The notes under the pieces: generated by a model
Database searches by the model: none
What the model was told of the DNA's origin: nothing
The model's input: the letters and a program-made list of their open reading frames with translations, nothing else
Assembly: GCA_963720235.1 (NCBI GenBank)
Contig: OY970389.1
Coordinates: 5,208,001-5,272,000, forward strand
DNA length: 64,000 nt
From: JACMLC01 sp963720235
GTDB taxonomy: Bacteria; Acidobacteriota; Blastocatellia; Pyrinomonadales; Pyrinomonadaceae
Direction: 5' to 3'
Position numbers and translations under genes: made by a program
Shown here: one piece after another, positions 54,092 to 63,449 of the stretch
Numbering within the stretch: the stretch's first letter is position 1
Layout of the letters: the number at the start of each line of letters is the position of its first letter

Positions 54092-54542
54092 CTTCCTTTC
54101 CTTCGCACCACTGGCGCGTGACCTTGTGGCGATAATCAAAAAGCTTTTCGAGGCGCGGGATGATGACGAGCGGCGCGGCCAGCCTGCCTATGAAGCCAAG
54201 CGGCGGCTCATACTCTATCTCGTCGCGCAGCACTGCGCCTTCCGCGTGTGGCTTAACAAAGTGCCTGTGCCGCCACTTGCGAAACGGGCCGCGCGTCTGT
54301 ATGTCCTCGAACATGCGCGGCGGGTCATAGGCCGTATGCAATGCTTCCCAACGCGCAGGGATGAGGCCAAAGAGCTTTGTCTCGACAACTGCGCGTGCGC
54401 CCGGTTTCAAACTCTGTGCGGCTTCGATGATACGCGACTTCTCCCACGCAGGCATCAGCCGCGCGAACGCATCCGGCAATTCGTGAAAAGCGAACACGCG
54501 CTTAGGCGTCGCACGGATAATGCTTTCTTTGACAAATAACAT
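54060..54542 (-). CDS. SRPBCC (START-like) domain protein
   Basis: A 160-residue protein: MLFVKESIIRATPKRVFAFH and the terminal helix RLAAPLVIIPRLEKLFDYRH, the long-chain-binding START-like fold seen in cyclase/polyketide or SRPBCC-family proteins of unknown ligand. The C-terminal CEGKEVGSGRWAVGS is encoded by the GGGCAGT repeat. No catalytic motif. It is upstream of the Dabb gene in the same direction. Confidence 0.85.
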   Translation of the reverse strand: MLFVKESIIRATPKRVFAFHELPDAFARLMPAWEKSRIIEAAQSLKPGARAVVETKLFGLIPARWEALHTAYDPPRMFEDIQTRGPFRKWRHRHFVKPHAEGAVLRDEIEYEPPLGFIGRLAAPLVIIPRLEKLFDYRHKVTRQWCEGKEVGSGRWAVGS

Positions 54543-54597
54543 GTAGTTTCTATTTTAACGTCAGTTCGACACTATCCGAATGCGGCTTTGCCGCCTA

Positions 54598-54729
54598 TGC
54601 TGTGCGGAAAGTCTCTGACTTTCCGTTCATCTGTCTTTTTTATTTATGAGGCTGCGCCTCATAGCAAGGCGCAGCCTTGCCATTAAATTCGAGGAGCGGA
54701 ACGGAAAGCCAAAGGCTTTCCGCACAGCA
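54598..54729. repeat. TGCTGTGCGGAAAG element, copy 4
   Basis: Ends TGCTGTGCGGAAAG (54598) and CTTTCCGCACAGCA (to 54729) as in copy 1, with the inner GAGGCTGCGCCTC and AAGGCGCAGCCTT hairpin. Flanked by CGGCTTTGCCGCC and GGCGGCAAAGCCGC, which themselves pair, so the whole stretch from 54581 to 54746 can fold on itself. It separates two genes transcribed leftwards. Confidence 0.93.
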
Positions 54730-54762
54730 TAGGCGGCAAAGCCGCTTTTCTCGCCCCACACA

Positions 54763-56973
54763 TTATTTTAGAAAGCGGTCGAACCAGCTAAGAGTTCTTT
54801 CGAGCGCGTCAACTCTGTGGCGCGGCTCGCGGAAGCCATGTCCTTCGCGCGGATAGCGCACGAGTTGCGTCTCAATTCCGCGACGGCGCAGTGCCATGTA
54901 CATCTCTTCCGCCTGCGTGATATGCACATCATTGTCCTGCTCGCCATGAAGAAGTAGCGTCGGCGTCTGCACCTGCCTCACATAGCGCAACGGCGACCAA
55001 CGCCACAGCAAATCGTAATCATCCCACGGCAATCCAAACTCTGCATGAATCAAATCCTGATAAAGAGATGTCGAGTAAAAGCTAATCAGATTGCTCACGG
55101 AAGCGACGGCGACTGCGGCCTTAAAGCGCGGCGTCTGCGTCACAATCCAGTTAGTCATAAAGCCGCCGTATGAGCCGCCCGTCACGCCCATACGCTCTGC
55201 ATCAATCCAACTGTATCGGCGCAAAGCTTCCTCCACTCCCAACATCAAGTCCCTGTAATCGCCGCCGCCCCACTCGCGCAAAGTTCCGTCGGAAAATTTT
55301 TGCCCGTATCCGCTTGACCCGCGCGGATTAAGATAGAGGACTGCGTAACCGCGCGCTGCGTAAACCTGAAATGTCGAATTGAAACTGTAGCCGTACATCC
55401 CGTGCGGCCCGCCGTGTATGCTTAAGATTAAAGGATAGCGCACGCCTTCGCGCCAGCCGACGGGCTTTATCAGCCAGCCTTGTATCTGCGCGCCGTCAAA
55501 GCTACGGGCAAAAATCTCTTCCGGTTCGACAATCGTTAAGCCGCGCGCAAGCGATTCATTATGCGCGCTGATGCGTCTTAAGATAACGCCCCTCGATGAA
55601 CCGAACCACACTTCCGCAGGGTCCGTCGCATTGCCGAGCGTCAGGGCCAGCGTCGGTATCGCAGGGTTAAAGACGTTGCTGTCGAGTTTCAACTCCGGGA
55701 CATTTTTAGTTGCGACACTAAAGCCAGTGATTTGAAAGGGACGAATCTGCGGCAGCAATCCTCCAACGCTCTTGTACTGCGAGAGCGTAGAGCTTTCGAC
55801 AAAGATGCCTCCGATTCTCCCGAAGTCCTGAAAGTGAAGCACGAAGGTATGCACTCTTCCTCCGCCTGCTCCAACTCTGTAGAGAGTCGTTTGACCATAA
55901 TCACCCGCGAGGAAAAAAACATAGCGGCCATCATGCGACCAACGCGGGCTGCGCGCGCGGCGGTCTTGCGCGGCTGTCAACTCGCGCCCGCGCCCGCCCT
56001 CAGAATCAATCACCCAGACATGCGCGTCCTCTGCGATGCTATCAATCGTCGTTATCTCTCGCCGCGTCGCAGTGTAAGCAATCCATTTTCCATCAGGCGA
56101 CCATTGCGGCTCATACTCGCAACCGGGCGTGTCTGTAATCTGCCTCACGCGCCCGTTAGTCGTGACAGCAAAGATGTCAGAGTTGTTGTTGGCCTCAGGA
56201 TTAAACTCGCGGTTTGAGAGAAAAGCTATCTCGTCGCCACGTGGACTCCACTCGACTGCGTGGTCGTAAAAGCGACCTTCTGTCAGTTGTCGCGGCTCCG
56301 CTCTTTCGTTATCAACTTCCGCGAGCCAGACATGCGTTCGTGCTTCATCAGAAAAAGATGTGCGCGACTTGTATTGCACGCGGTCTATCACGCGCGGGTC
56401 ATCCTTGCGCCTGACGCCGCCGACGCTTGTGACAGCATCGCTCTCATCCGTCGCAGAGATGTATGCGATGCGTCGCCCGTCCGGCGACCATGCGAAAACT
56501 TCGCCAGCATAAGGTAGATAAAAATTTGTCTCGCTGACGGGCGCAATCATGCGCGGCTGGCGATTGTCGAGCGAGACGATATAGATGCCCTTCTGCTCTC
56601 TTTCGCTTGAGAGAAAAGCTATCCGGCGGCTGTCCTGCGACCAGCGCGGGTGGCTCGCGTTCCAGCCCGCAGAAAGCAGTTGCACCGGCGCAACTCTTCT
56701 CCCAGCCGGACGCGCGACTTCGAGCGCGGTCTGCGAAGTATCCGACTCCGTGCGCGCCAGCCAGAGCGTCGAGCGCGCGCCATCGCCATCCACAGTCGAA
56801 ACCGTATAAACCACCCACACGCCATCCGGCGAAATCTGCGCGTCCGCGACATTCGCCACACGCAAAGTATCTGCCACCGTCATCGCGCGGCGCGTTTGTG
56901 CAAGAGCAGAGTTCGTAATCAATATTATCGAACACGCCAGAACAGTTAATCGCATCAACATGCTAATCCTCAT
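54763..56973 (-). CDS. S9 family prolyl oligopeptidase-type peptidase
   Basis: A 736-residue secreted peptidase. A signal peptide (MRLTVLACSIILITNSALA) is followed by a WD40/TolB-like beta-propeller (DAQISPDGVWVVYTVST, RWSQDSRRIAFLSSERE) and a C-terminal alpha/beta hydrolase: S601 in GGSYGGFMTNW, Asp in LLHGEQDNDVHI and His in REGHGF. It cleaves peptides after Pro or acyl-peptides outside the cytoplasm. The frame runs open back to 57321 as GC-rich antisense noise; ATG 56973 with GGGG is preferred over ATG 56961. Confidence 0.93.
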   Translation of the reverse strand: MRISMLMRLTVLACSIILITNSALAQTRRAMTVADTLRVANVADAQISPDGVWVVYTVSTVDGDGARSTLWLARTESDTSQTALEVARPAGRRVAPVQLLSAGWNASHPRWSQDSRRIAFLSSEREQKGIYIVSLDNRQPRMIAPVSETNFYLPYAGEVFAWSPDGRRIAYISATDESDAVTSVGGVRRKDDPRVIDRVQYKSRTSFSDEARTHVWLAEVDNERAEPRQLTEGRFYDHAVEWSPRGDEIAFLSNREFNPEANNNSDIFAVTTNGRVRQITDTPGCEYEPQWSPDGKWIAYTATRREITTIDSIAEDAHVWVIDSEGGRGRELTAAQDRRARSPRWSHDGRYVFFLAGDYGQTTLYRVGAGGGRVHTFVLHFQDFGRIGGIFVESSTLSQYKSVGGLLPQIRPFQITGFSVATKNVPELKLDSNVFNPAIPTLALTLGNATDPAEVWFGSSRGVILRRISAHNESLARGLTIVEPEEIFARSFDGAQIQGWLIKPVGWREGVRYPLILSIHGGPHGMYGYSFNSTFQVYAARGYAVLYLNPRGSSGYGQKFSDGTLREWGGGDYRDLMLGVEEALRRYSWIDAERMGVTGGSYGGFMTNWIVTQTPRFKAAVAVASVSNLISFYSTSLYQDLIHAEFGLPWDDYDLLWRWSPLRYVRQVQTPTLLLHGEQDNDVHITQAEEMYMALRRRGIETQLVRYPREGHGFREPRHRVDALERTLSWFDRFLK

Positions 56974-57023
56974 AACCCCTTTACGTCTTCTGCTTTTCGT
57001 TTCTGTTTTAGCACGATGTGATG

Positions 57024-58511
57024 TTATGTGAGCATTGATTTTTGTTCGTTGAGAAGTTGCCAGATGTGCCGTATGTGCTCTTCGGCTGTGTGTATGTTGC
57101 CGATGGCGAGGCGGAGGGTGAGTTTGTTTTGGAGGCGTGTGTGCGAGAGATAGGCTTGGCCTGTCTGGTTGATGTGGTTCATGATTGATTCGTTGAGTGC
57201 ATTGAGGCGTGCGGCGCGCGCTGTTTCGCTTTCTCCTTCGATGTGCGTGCAGGCGCGGAAGCAGACGAGGCTGAAAGGCACGGGCGCGAGAAGTTCCCAA
57301 TCGGCGGATTCTTCGACCCATGCGGCGAAGAGGCGCGCGAGGCGGCAGTGTTCGCGTATGCGCGCGGCGAGACCTGTGTGGCCGAAATAGCGCAAGACCA
57401 TCCAGAGTTTGAGCGAACGAAAACGACGGCCAAGCTGTATGCCGTAGTCCATCCCGTTGCGCACGGTTTCGGCTTCGCTCGTGCGCAAAAGATGTTCCGG
57501 CACGACCGAGAAGGCGCGGCGCAGGATGTCCATGTGACGACAGTAAAGCACAGAGAGATCAAAGGGAGTGAAAAGCCATTTGTGCGGGTTGGTGACGACA
57601 GAGTCTGCGCGCTCTGCGCCGTCCAATATGTATCGCATCTCAGGCACGATGGCTGCCGAGCCAGCGTATGCGGCATCTACATGCAGCCACATTTTATGTT
57701 GCTTGCAAATCTCCGCGATGGCTGGCAAGGGGTCTATGCTGCTCATGGAAGTTGTGCCGACTGTGGCGACGACGCAGAAGGGAAGCATGCCCGCGCGCTT
57801 GTCTTCTTCAATCGCCTGGGCCAGAGCTTTTGTGTCCATACGAAACTCTGCATCCGTCGGAATCTGCCGGAAAGCTCTCTGGCCCAATCCGAGCGTGAGC
57901 ACGCCTTTTTCGATTGACGAATGCGCTTGCTCCGAAGCATAGAGACGCAGGAGCGGCAAGTCTGTGCGTCCGCTCATCCCGTCTTCACGAATCCGCAAAT
58001 TGAGAGCTTCGCGTGCGGCGGCCATAGCATGCATGCTTGAGACGGATGCAGTGTCGTAGATGATGCCTTCAAAGCCTTCATCTAATCCCATCATCTGCCG
58101 CAGCCAGTTGAGCGCGACTTCTTCCAACTCTGTCGCGGCGGGCGCGGTGCGCCAGAGCATCGCTTTGACATCAAAGGCCGCACTCAAGAGTTCGCCGAAG
58201 ATGCCGGGCGCGCTTGTCGAAGTGGCGAAGAGCGCGAAGAAGGATGGATGATTCCAGTGCGTGAGCGCGGGCATAATCAAGCGGTCAACATCCGCGAGGA
58301 TGGCTGACATCGGCTCGCCTTGTTCGGGCGCAGAGTTTGGAAGCTGCGCTTTAAGCTCGCCGGGTTCGACCTGCGCAAGCACGGGTCTGTCTTCGATGTG
58401 CGTGAGATAGTCGCTGACAAAATCTATCAGTTGATGCCCGAAGCGGCGAAAATCTTCCGCGCTCATGTCGCCGAGTTCAGGCGCAAAGCCGTCTTGCTTG
58501 TCCTCTTTCAT
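57024..58511 (-). CDS. PLP-dependent group II amino acid decarboxylase (aromatic-type)
   Basis: A 495-residue fold-type I enzyme. The Schiff-base lysine is K311 in VTNPHKWLFTPFD; other motifs are HWNHPSFFALFATSTSAPGI, IIYDTASVSSMHAMAAAREA, and WLHVDAAYAGSAAIVPE. These match aromatic-L-amino-acid and related decarboxylases. The product would be an amine from Trp, Phe, Tyr or a related substrate. ATG 58511 (MKEDKQDGF) or 58529 (MAYYPHMK) start; no ribosome-binding site decides. It is upstream of the S9 gene in the same direction. Confidence 0.9.
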   Translation of the reverse strand: MKEDKQDGFAPELGDMSAEDFRRFGHQLIDFVSDYLTHIEDRPVLAQVEPGELKAQLPNSAPEQGEPMSAILADVDRLIMPALTHWNHPSFFALFATSTSAPGIFGELLSAAFDVKAMLWRTAPAATELEEVALNWLRQMMGLDEGFEGIIYDTASVSSMHAMAAAREALNLRIREDGMSGRTDLPLLRLYASEQAHSSIEKGVLTLGLGQRAFRQIPTDAEFRMDTKALAQAIEEDKRAGMLPFCVVATVGTTSMSSIDPLPAIAEICKQHKMWLHVDAAYAGSAAIVPEMRYILDGAERADSVVTNPHKWLFTPFDLSVLYCRHMDILRRAFSVVPEHLLRTSEAETVRNGMDYGIQLGRRFRSLKLWMVLRYFGHTGLAARIREHCRLARLFAAWVEESADWELLAPVPFSLVCFRACTHIEGESETARAARLNALNESIMNHINQTGQAYLSHTRLQNKLTLRLAIGNIHTAEEHIRHIWQLLNEQKSMLT

Positions 58512-58570
58512 GTGAGGGTAGTATGCCATATAGAAAGAGGCAAAGAAATATTTCCGAGTGCAATGACATG

Positions 58571-58645
58571 CGCCCTCCCAGACGGTCGGGCTACTGCCCC
58601 TCAACAGTGAGCATCGAGGCAGTAGCCCGACCGTCAGGGAGGGCG
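58571..58645. repeat. CGCCCTCCC / GCAGTAGCCCGACCGTC inverted repeat
   Basis: 58571-58598 pairs with 58619-58645, 27 base pairs with one bulge; loop 58599-58618. It contains the GTAGCCCGACCGTC unit that resembles the GTAGCCCACGAC family. Lies between the decarboxylase start and the stress gene end. Confidence 0.92.
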
Positions 58646-58675
58646 TACCGGATGACACTCAATTACAAATGGCTA

Positions 58676-58707
58676 TAAAAAAAGGGAAGCTTCGGAAAGC
58701 TTCCCTT
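58676..58707 (-). terminator. intrinsic terminator of the glycine-zipper gene
   Basis: On the minus strand AAGGGAAGCTT, a 4-base loop, AAGCTTCCCTT, then TTTTTT. It begins 28 bases after the stop at 58735. Confidence 0.85.
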
Positions 58708-58734
58708 ACAAGTGCGAGGTTTTAAAGAAACCTC

Positions 58735-59283
58735 TTAGCGGTAGATGTGCTCGCCGCGATGTGTTCTCCACTCGTTCTCGAAGTATTCCGCGTCTTCATC
58801 CGAGCGCGGAGTGACGCCCATCACGATGCCGCCGTTGCGCACGCCTTCGTCATAAATCTTCGCGCGGTCTTCAGGAATGCCTGCGCCGATGAGCGCGCCA
58901 ATCAATCCGCCGGTCAAGCTGCCCGCGCCCGCGCCCGCGAGACCAGCAGCGATTGGGCCAGCGATGAGAAGGCCGAGACCCGGAAGAGCGACTGTCGTGC
59001 CGATGGCTGCAATCGCGCCTAAGACTGCGCCCGTTGTGCCGCCGATGGCCGAGCCGAGTCCTGCGCCCTCTAAAGCCTTGCTGCCAAGCTCTGTGTCCGG
59101 GGCATCGTCATCATCTTTGAAATACTTGTTGCGCGTTTCATCCGACATCAAAAGATTCACGTCGTCCTTACTATAACCGCGACTTGAGAGTGAGCCATAA
59201 GCGCGCTCTGCGCTCTCGCGGTCTCTAAACATTCCTGTCAACATACGTGAACGTCCGGTGGTTGCGCCTGTTGTGTCTGCCAT
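58735..59283 (-). CDS. glycine-zipper general stress protein (YflT/GspM-like)
   Basis: A 182-residue protein: RMLTGMFRDRESAERAYGSL SSRGYSKDDVNLLMSDE, the general-stress (YflT) N-terminal domain, then a glycine-zipper core (IAAIGTTVALPGLGLLIAGP IAAGLAGAGAGSLTGG), which may insert in a membrane, and a charged tail. GGAGGAATTG precedes the ATG. Such proteins are induced by desiccation or heat in related bacteria, here inferred only. It ends in a good terminator. Confidence 0.87.
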   Translation of the reverse strand: MADTTGATTGRSRMLTGMFRDRESAERAYGSLSSRGYSKDDVNLLMSDETRNKYFKDDDDAPDTELGSKALEGAGLGSAIGGTTGAVLGAIAAIGTTVALPGLGLLIAGPIAAGLAGAGAGSLTGGLIGALIGAGIPEDRAKIYDEGVRNGGIVMGVTPRSDEDAEYFENEWRTHRGEHIYR

Positions 59284-59490
59284 ATTTTCAATTCCTCCCT
59301 TTGATTAAACAACTCTTCTTGATGAACACAAATCGTCTTCGCTTTCCTACAAACGAATCATGAAGTGTTCGATTTCACGACTCAAAATAACTAGCAGGAT
59401 GAATACTGCAAGAGGCGTGCCTGACACCGCTCTCAGGTCTCAAGAGCGGATTTAGCAGACTATTATTGACTCAATGCAACCAATTAACTC

Positions 59491-59518
59491 TCGACACTAA
59501 GTTTTAATTCTGTATAAT
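59491..59518 (+). promoter_or_regulatory. sigma70-like promoter upstream of livK
   Basis: TCGACA (59491-59496), a 16-base spacer and TATAAT (59513-59518). The gap 59284-59833 holds no gene. Transcription would give a leader of about 310 bases before ATG 59834, with a hairpin CTTTCTCTTTGAAGAGAAAG at about 59796-59815. Confidence 0.55.
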
Positions 59519-59833
59519 TTGCGTTCGCTTTACTTAACATTCTCAAGCAGGTGAGCTGCGCAGGAGAAGCTTTAAAATTTCTCTTGCGGCACGAAGGCTA
59601 AATTCGTCCGGCGTGCGCCAAACAGTTTGCGAAATCGTACAAATCGCGTATCATTCGACCACTTCCGGTGCGACCAATTTGCACGTCGAATCATTTCACG
59701 GGTGAGAGCTTTTACAGAATCGAAAATGGCAAGCGCGCCCCCAAAGCTTTTGTGCGGGCCGCGCCTCATCATCTGAAAGGAGACGCGGGCTTCAGCTTTC
59801 TCTTTGAAGAGAAAGGCCCGCTCGAATCATTAC

Positions 59834-61165
59834 ATGAGCAAGAGAAAAACCTTATTGCTGGCGCTCTTCGTCAGCTTGGCCTTCGTTGGCGCGTGTAGCA
59901 ACGCGTGTGTTCAGAAGGGGACGAGCGACAAAATAAAGATCGGCGTCTATATGCCGCTCACCGGAGATACTGCGACCTTCGGCATCTCTTCCAAAAATGC
60001 CATTGAGATGGCAAAGGAAGAAATTAATCAGGCAGGCGGCATCAACGGCAAACAGGTCGAGCTGTTTGTGCAGGACACGCGCTCAGACGCTCAGGAGGCC
60101 GCGACAGTCGTCTCCAAGCTGGTGACGCAGGATCAGGTGCATGCCATCATCGGCGAAGTCGGCAGCTCGCGCTCGATTGCCGCCGCGCCGATTTGCCAGA
60201 GCAATAAGATTCCGATGCTCACGCCCTCTTCGACCAACCCGGAAGTGACGCAGAAGGGCGATTACATCTTTCGCTCATGCTTCACAGACCCCGTGCAGGG
60301 CGAGGCCATTGCAAAATTCGCCGCTAACAATCTGAAGGTCAAACGCGGCGCGCTGCTCATTGATAAGAAGAACGACTACTCGGTCGGGCTTGGCAAATTT
60401 ATCGCCGATGCCTTCCGCAAACTGGGCGGCGAGATTGTCATCGAGCAGTCTTATCAGGCTGGCGAGTCGGATTTTAACGGGCAGTTGACTTCCATCAAGG
60501 GGTCGAACCCGGATGTGATTTTTGTTCCCGGTTATTACACGGAAGTCGGTCTTATCGCGCAGCAGGCACGCAAGCAGGGCATCACAGCGCCGCTCGTGGG
60601 CGGCGACGGCTGGGACTCGCAAAAGCTTTATGAGATTGGCGGGCAAGCTCTGGTCGGTTCTTTCTTTTCAAATCACTATTCGGTTGACGACCCCAGCCCG
60701 GCTGTGCAGAAGTTCGTCAATGATTACAAGACGAAGTATGGCGCATTGCCTGACGCGCTGGCCGCGACCGCTTACGACGCCGCGCGCATCATGTTCGATG
60801 CCATCAAGCGCGCAGGCTCTACGGACGGCGCAGCGATTCGCGACGCGCTTGCTAAGACCGCAAACTTTCCCGGCATCACGGGCGTCGTGACCTTGAACAG
60901 CGAGCGCAATGCTGTGAAGCCGATTGTCATGATTCGCGTGGATCAGGGCGGCAAGTATGGCGTGGCCGATAGAGTGACGCCGGAAGGCGCAGTCGCTGCT
61001 CCCGGCACAACTGCTTCGCCAGCGATGAGCGCATCGCCTGCCGCTGGCACGTCTCCGGCAGCGGCTACATCACCGGCAGCCACAGGCGCGTCGCCCGCGA
61101 CGGCAGCATCACCGGCCTCGTCTCCGGCGCGAACGGGAGCGTCGCCCGCGACATCGCCCAGATAG
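59834..61165 (+). CDS. livK: branched-chain amino acid-type ABC transporter substrate-binding lipoprotein
   Basis: A 443-residue lipoprotein. Signal peptide and lipobox (FVSLAFVGAC, C21), then a type I periplasmic-binding fold: IKIGVYMPLTGDTATFGISS, GEVGSSRSIAAAPICQSNKI, GDGWDSQKLYEIGG. The C-terminal 55 residues are a Pro/Ala/Ser/Thr low-complexity tail (SPATSPAA-type) likely a flexible anchor. It binds an amino acid or similar ligand for LivHM. The ATG has no clear ribosome-binding site; ATG/TTG 59804 is alternative. Confidence 0.92.
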   Translation: MSKRKTLLLALFVSLAFVGACSNACVQKGTSDKIKIGVYMPLTGDTATFGISSKNAIEMAKEEINQAGGINGKQVELFVQDTRSDAQEAATVVSKLVTQDQVHAIIGEVGSSRSIAAAPICQSNKIPMLTPSSTNPEVTQKGDYIFRSCFTDPVQGEAIAKFAANNLKVKRGALLIDKKNDYSVGLGKFIADAFRKLGGEIVIEQSYQAGESDFNGQLTSIKGSNPDVIFVPGYYTEVGLIAQQARKQGITAPLVGGDGWDSQKLYEIGGQALVGSFFSNHYSVDDPSPAVQKFVNDYKTKYGALPDALAATAYDAARIMFDAIKRAGSTDGAAIRDALAKTANFPGITGVVTLNSERNAVKPIVMIRVDQGGKYGVADRVTPEGAVAAPGTTASPAMSASPAAGTSPAAATSPAATGASPATAASPASSPARTGASPATSPR

Positions 61166-61171
61166 AAAAGC

Positions 61172-61287
61172 AAGGATGAAGGCGGAAGGCGTGAGGATGA
61201 AAGAAATGCTGTTTAAGCATGAGCGCTTCATGTCCGAATAGCATCTCTTTCATTTTTCATCCTTCATCCTTCATCCTTCATCCTTTC
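61172..61287. repeat. AAGGATGAAGG word palindrome
   Basis: AAGGATGAAGGCGGAAGGCG at 61172 and AGGATGAAAG pair with CTTTCATTTTTCATCCTTCA and three more CATCCTT words to 61287. It ends 8 bases before the ATG of livH, so it could affect translation. Same words at 62282-62371. Confidence 0.88.
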
Positions 61288-61294
61288 TCTTACT

Positions 61295-62278
61295 ATGGCA
61301 ACTTTCCTGCAACAGCTTGTTAACGGCATCTCACTCGGAGCCATTTATGCGCTCATCGCGCTCGGCTACACGATGGTCTATGGCGTGTTGAAGTTGATTA
61401 ACTTCGCGCACGGGGATGTCTTTATGGTCGGCGCGTTCACCGGCTACTACCTTGCGAACGGCATCGGCGTGCGCGCGGCCTCAAGCCTGATGAGCAACCC
61501 GGAGGCAAGCAGCATCGGACGACTGCTCTCAAGAGGCATTTTGGGCGGCGGCGTGGCAGAGCCTTCGCTTATTACTGCGCTGCTCATCATGCTGCTCGTG
61601 ATGGTCATCTGCGCGTTTCTAGGCGTCATCATAGAGCGGTTCGCATATCGCCCTGTGCGCAAGTATTCGCGCCTCACGGCATTGATTACGGCCATCGGCG
61701 TTTCGCTGCTTTTGGAAAACGGCGGGCAGCTTGTCTTTGGCGCAGACCCGAAATCTTATCCGCAACTAATTGCCGCGCGGAACATAGCTCTGCCGGGCGG
61801 CGTGAATGTCACGAATCAGGATTTGATTGTGCTGGTCATCGCTTTGGGGCTGATGGTCGCGCTGCAATTTATTGTCTATCGCACGAAGACCGGCAAGGCC
61901 ATGCGCGCAGTCTCTTTTAATCTGCAATCGGCCAAGCTGATGGGCATCAATACCGACCGCATCATCGCTTTCACATTCGCGCTCGGCTCTGCTCTGGCCG
62001 CAGCCGCAGGCGTGCTGGTGGCGATTCGTATTCCGCGCATAGACCCTTTGATGGGCATCCTTGTCGGGCTCAAAGCTTTTGTCGCGGCTGTCTTGGGCGG
62101 CATCGGAAATATACCGGGCGCAGTTCTTGGCGGTCTGCTCATCGGTCTGACGGAGACGATGGTGGTCGGCTATCTCTCTCCGACTTACAAGGACGCGGTC
62201 GCTTTCGCTATCTTGATTTTAATCTTATTGTTCCGGCCCACAGGCTTGCTGGGTTCGGTCGCGCAGGAAAAAGTCTAA
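61295..62278 (+). CDS. livH: branched-chain amino acid ABC transporter permease LivH
   Basis: A 327-residue permease with about eight membrane segments. LINFAHGDVFMVGAFTGYYL near the N-terminus and the EAA-like loop GKAMRAVSFNLQSAKLMGIN match LivH; QQLVNGISLGAIYALIALGY starts the family. It forms a channel with LivM for LivG/LivF ATPases. A loop with an insertion (residues 55-90, SNPEASSIGRLLSRGILGG) is longer than in E. coli LivH. Confidence 0.95.
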   Translation: MATFLQQLVNGISLGAIYALIALGYTMVYGVLKLINFAHGDVFMVGAFTGYYLANGIGVRAASSLMSNPEASSIGRLLSRGILGGGVAEPSLITALLIMLLVMVICAFLGVIIERFAYRPVRKYSRLTALITAIGVSLLLENGGQLVFGADPKSYPQLIAARNIALPGGVNVTNQDLIVLVIALGLMVALQFIVYRTKTGKAMRAVSFNLQSAKLMGINTDRIIAFTFALGSALAAAAGVLVAIRIPRIDPLMGILVGLKAFVAAVLGGIGNIPGAVLGGLLIGLTETMVVGYLSPTYKDAVAFAILILILLFRPTGLLGSVAQEKV

Positions 62279-62281
62279 ACC

Positions 62282-62371
62282 AAAGGATGAAGGCGGAAGG
62301 ATGAAGGATGAAGGAAAAGCTAAATCAGAATGTCTGATTTTTCATCCTTCATCCTTCATCCTTCATCCTTG
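62282..62371. repeat. AAGGATGAAGG word palindrome
   Basis: AAAGGATGAAGGCGGAAGGA to about 62313 pairs with TTTTTCATCCTTCATCCTTC to 62371. It lies between livH and livM, 2 bases before the livM ATG, within an otherwise continuous operon. Confidence 0.93.
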
Positions 62372-62372
62372 A

Positions 62373-63449
62373 ATGCTTATGCCACGCTTTGCGCGTAATC
62401 TTCTCTTCGCACTTGTTGTCATCGCCGTGCTCTACGGTATCGACTATGTTCTGCTGAACGGGGTCGGAAGTTTCCAACTGACTCCTTATGTGGCGCGTGT
62501 GGTGATGCTGGCGGGCGTGGCCGTCACACTCGCCGTCTCGCTCAATCTGATTAACGGCTACACCGGACAGTTCTCCATCGGCCACGCAGGCTTCATGGCC
62601 GTCGGCGCGTATTCCTCTGCCTACTTCACTGTCTACTACGGCGAGCGCATGGCCGCAGCCCTCGGCGGCGGACTGCACGGAGCTTTTATAGAATTTTTCT
62701 TAGCCACGATTATCGGCGCGCTCTTTGCAGCCATCGCAGGACTGGTGGTCGGCGTGCCTTCTCTCAAACTCAAGGGAGATTACTTGGCGATTGTCACGCT
62801 CGGCTTCGGTCAGATTATTGTCGTCGTTTTGAATAACATCGAAGCTGTCGGAGCGGCGCGCGGATTTTCCGGCATTCCGATTGTCAAAAGCTTTTTCTGG
62901 ATTGCGCTGGTCGCTGTGGCGACGATTGCGATTGTCTATAACATTGTCAACTCTGCCTTTGGCCGCGCGCTGATTTCGATACGCGAGGACGAACTCGCGG
63001 CGGAAGCGATGGGCGTTAATACGACGCGCTATAAAGTGATGGCCTTTGTCATCTCTTCTGCGATGGCAGGGGCTGCGGGAGTCCTCTTTGCACATTGCTT
63101 CGATGGCTATCTGAATCCGAAGTCTTTCGAGTTCTTAAAATCCTTCGAGATTCTGATTATGGTCATCCTCGGCGGATTGGGCTCCATCGTCGGCTCGATT
63201 ATCGGCGCGATTACTCTGACTGTCCTGCCGGAAGTTTTAAGAGAGTTCGCAGAGTACAGGATGGTTATCTATTCTCTGCTGCTTATCATCCTGATGATTA
63301 CGCGCCCGCAGGGATTGCTTGGCGGCATAGACCCGTTCAAAGGCTGGCGCGCGCGCCGCGCTGCGAAATCCAGAACGGAGGAAGAAGAGATTACAGCCGA
63401 AGATACGCGCCACGCTGTTTCCGTTGACAAGGAGGGAATCGAAAGATGA
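62373..63449 (+). CDS. livM: branched-chain amino acid ABC transporter permease LivM
   Basis: A 358-residue permease. NLINGYTGQFSIGHAGFMAV, IREDELAAEAMGVNTTRYKV and GGLGSIVGSIIGAITLTVLP are LivM hallmarks; about nine hydrophobic segments. A hydrophilic 40-residue tail (WRARRAAKSRTEEEEITAED) follows. ATG 62373 and ATG 62379 are both possible. It overlaps livG by ATGA. Confidence 0.94.
   Translation: MLMPRFARNLLFALVVIAVLYGIDYVLLNGVGSFQLTPYVARVVMLAGVAVTLAVSLNLINGYTGQFSIGHAGFMAVGAYSSAYFTVYYGERMAAALGGGLHGAFIEFFLATIIGALFAAIAGLVVGVPSLKLKGDYLAIVTLGFGQIIVVVLNNIEAVGAARGFSGIPIVKSFFWIALVAVATIAIVYNIVNSAFGRALISIREDELAAEAMGVNTTRYKVMAFVISSAMAGAAGVLFAHCFDGYLNPKSFEFLKSFEILIMVILGGLGSIVGSIIGAITLTVLPEVLREFAEYRMVIYSLLLIILMITRPQGLLGGIDPFKGWRARRAAKSRTEEEEITAEDTRHAVSVDKEGIER

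Noticed and set aside
56974..57321. 116-residue N-terminal extension of the S9 peptidase (MGRRIRRLGTS)
   Set aside because: His/Arg-rich noise antisense to the decarboxylase 3' end; a signal peptide starts at 56973.
59668..59898. 76-residue frame in the livK leader (RIENGKRAPKAFVRAAPHHL)
   Set aside because: It overlaps the start of livK in another frame and has no ribosome-binding site or family features.
61172..61287. CRISPR-like array from the repeated CATCCTT words
   Set aside because: The words are contiguous, have no spacers of constant length, and form a single palindrome.
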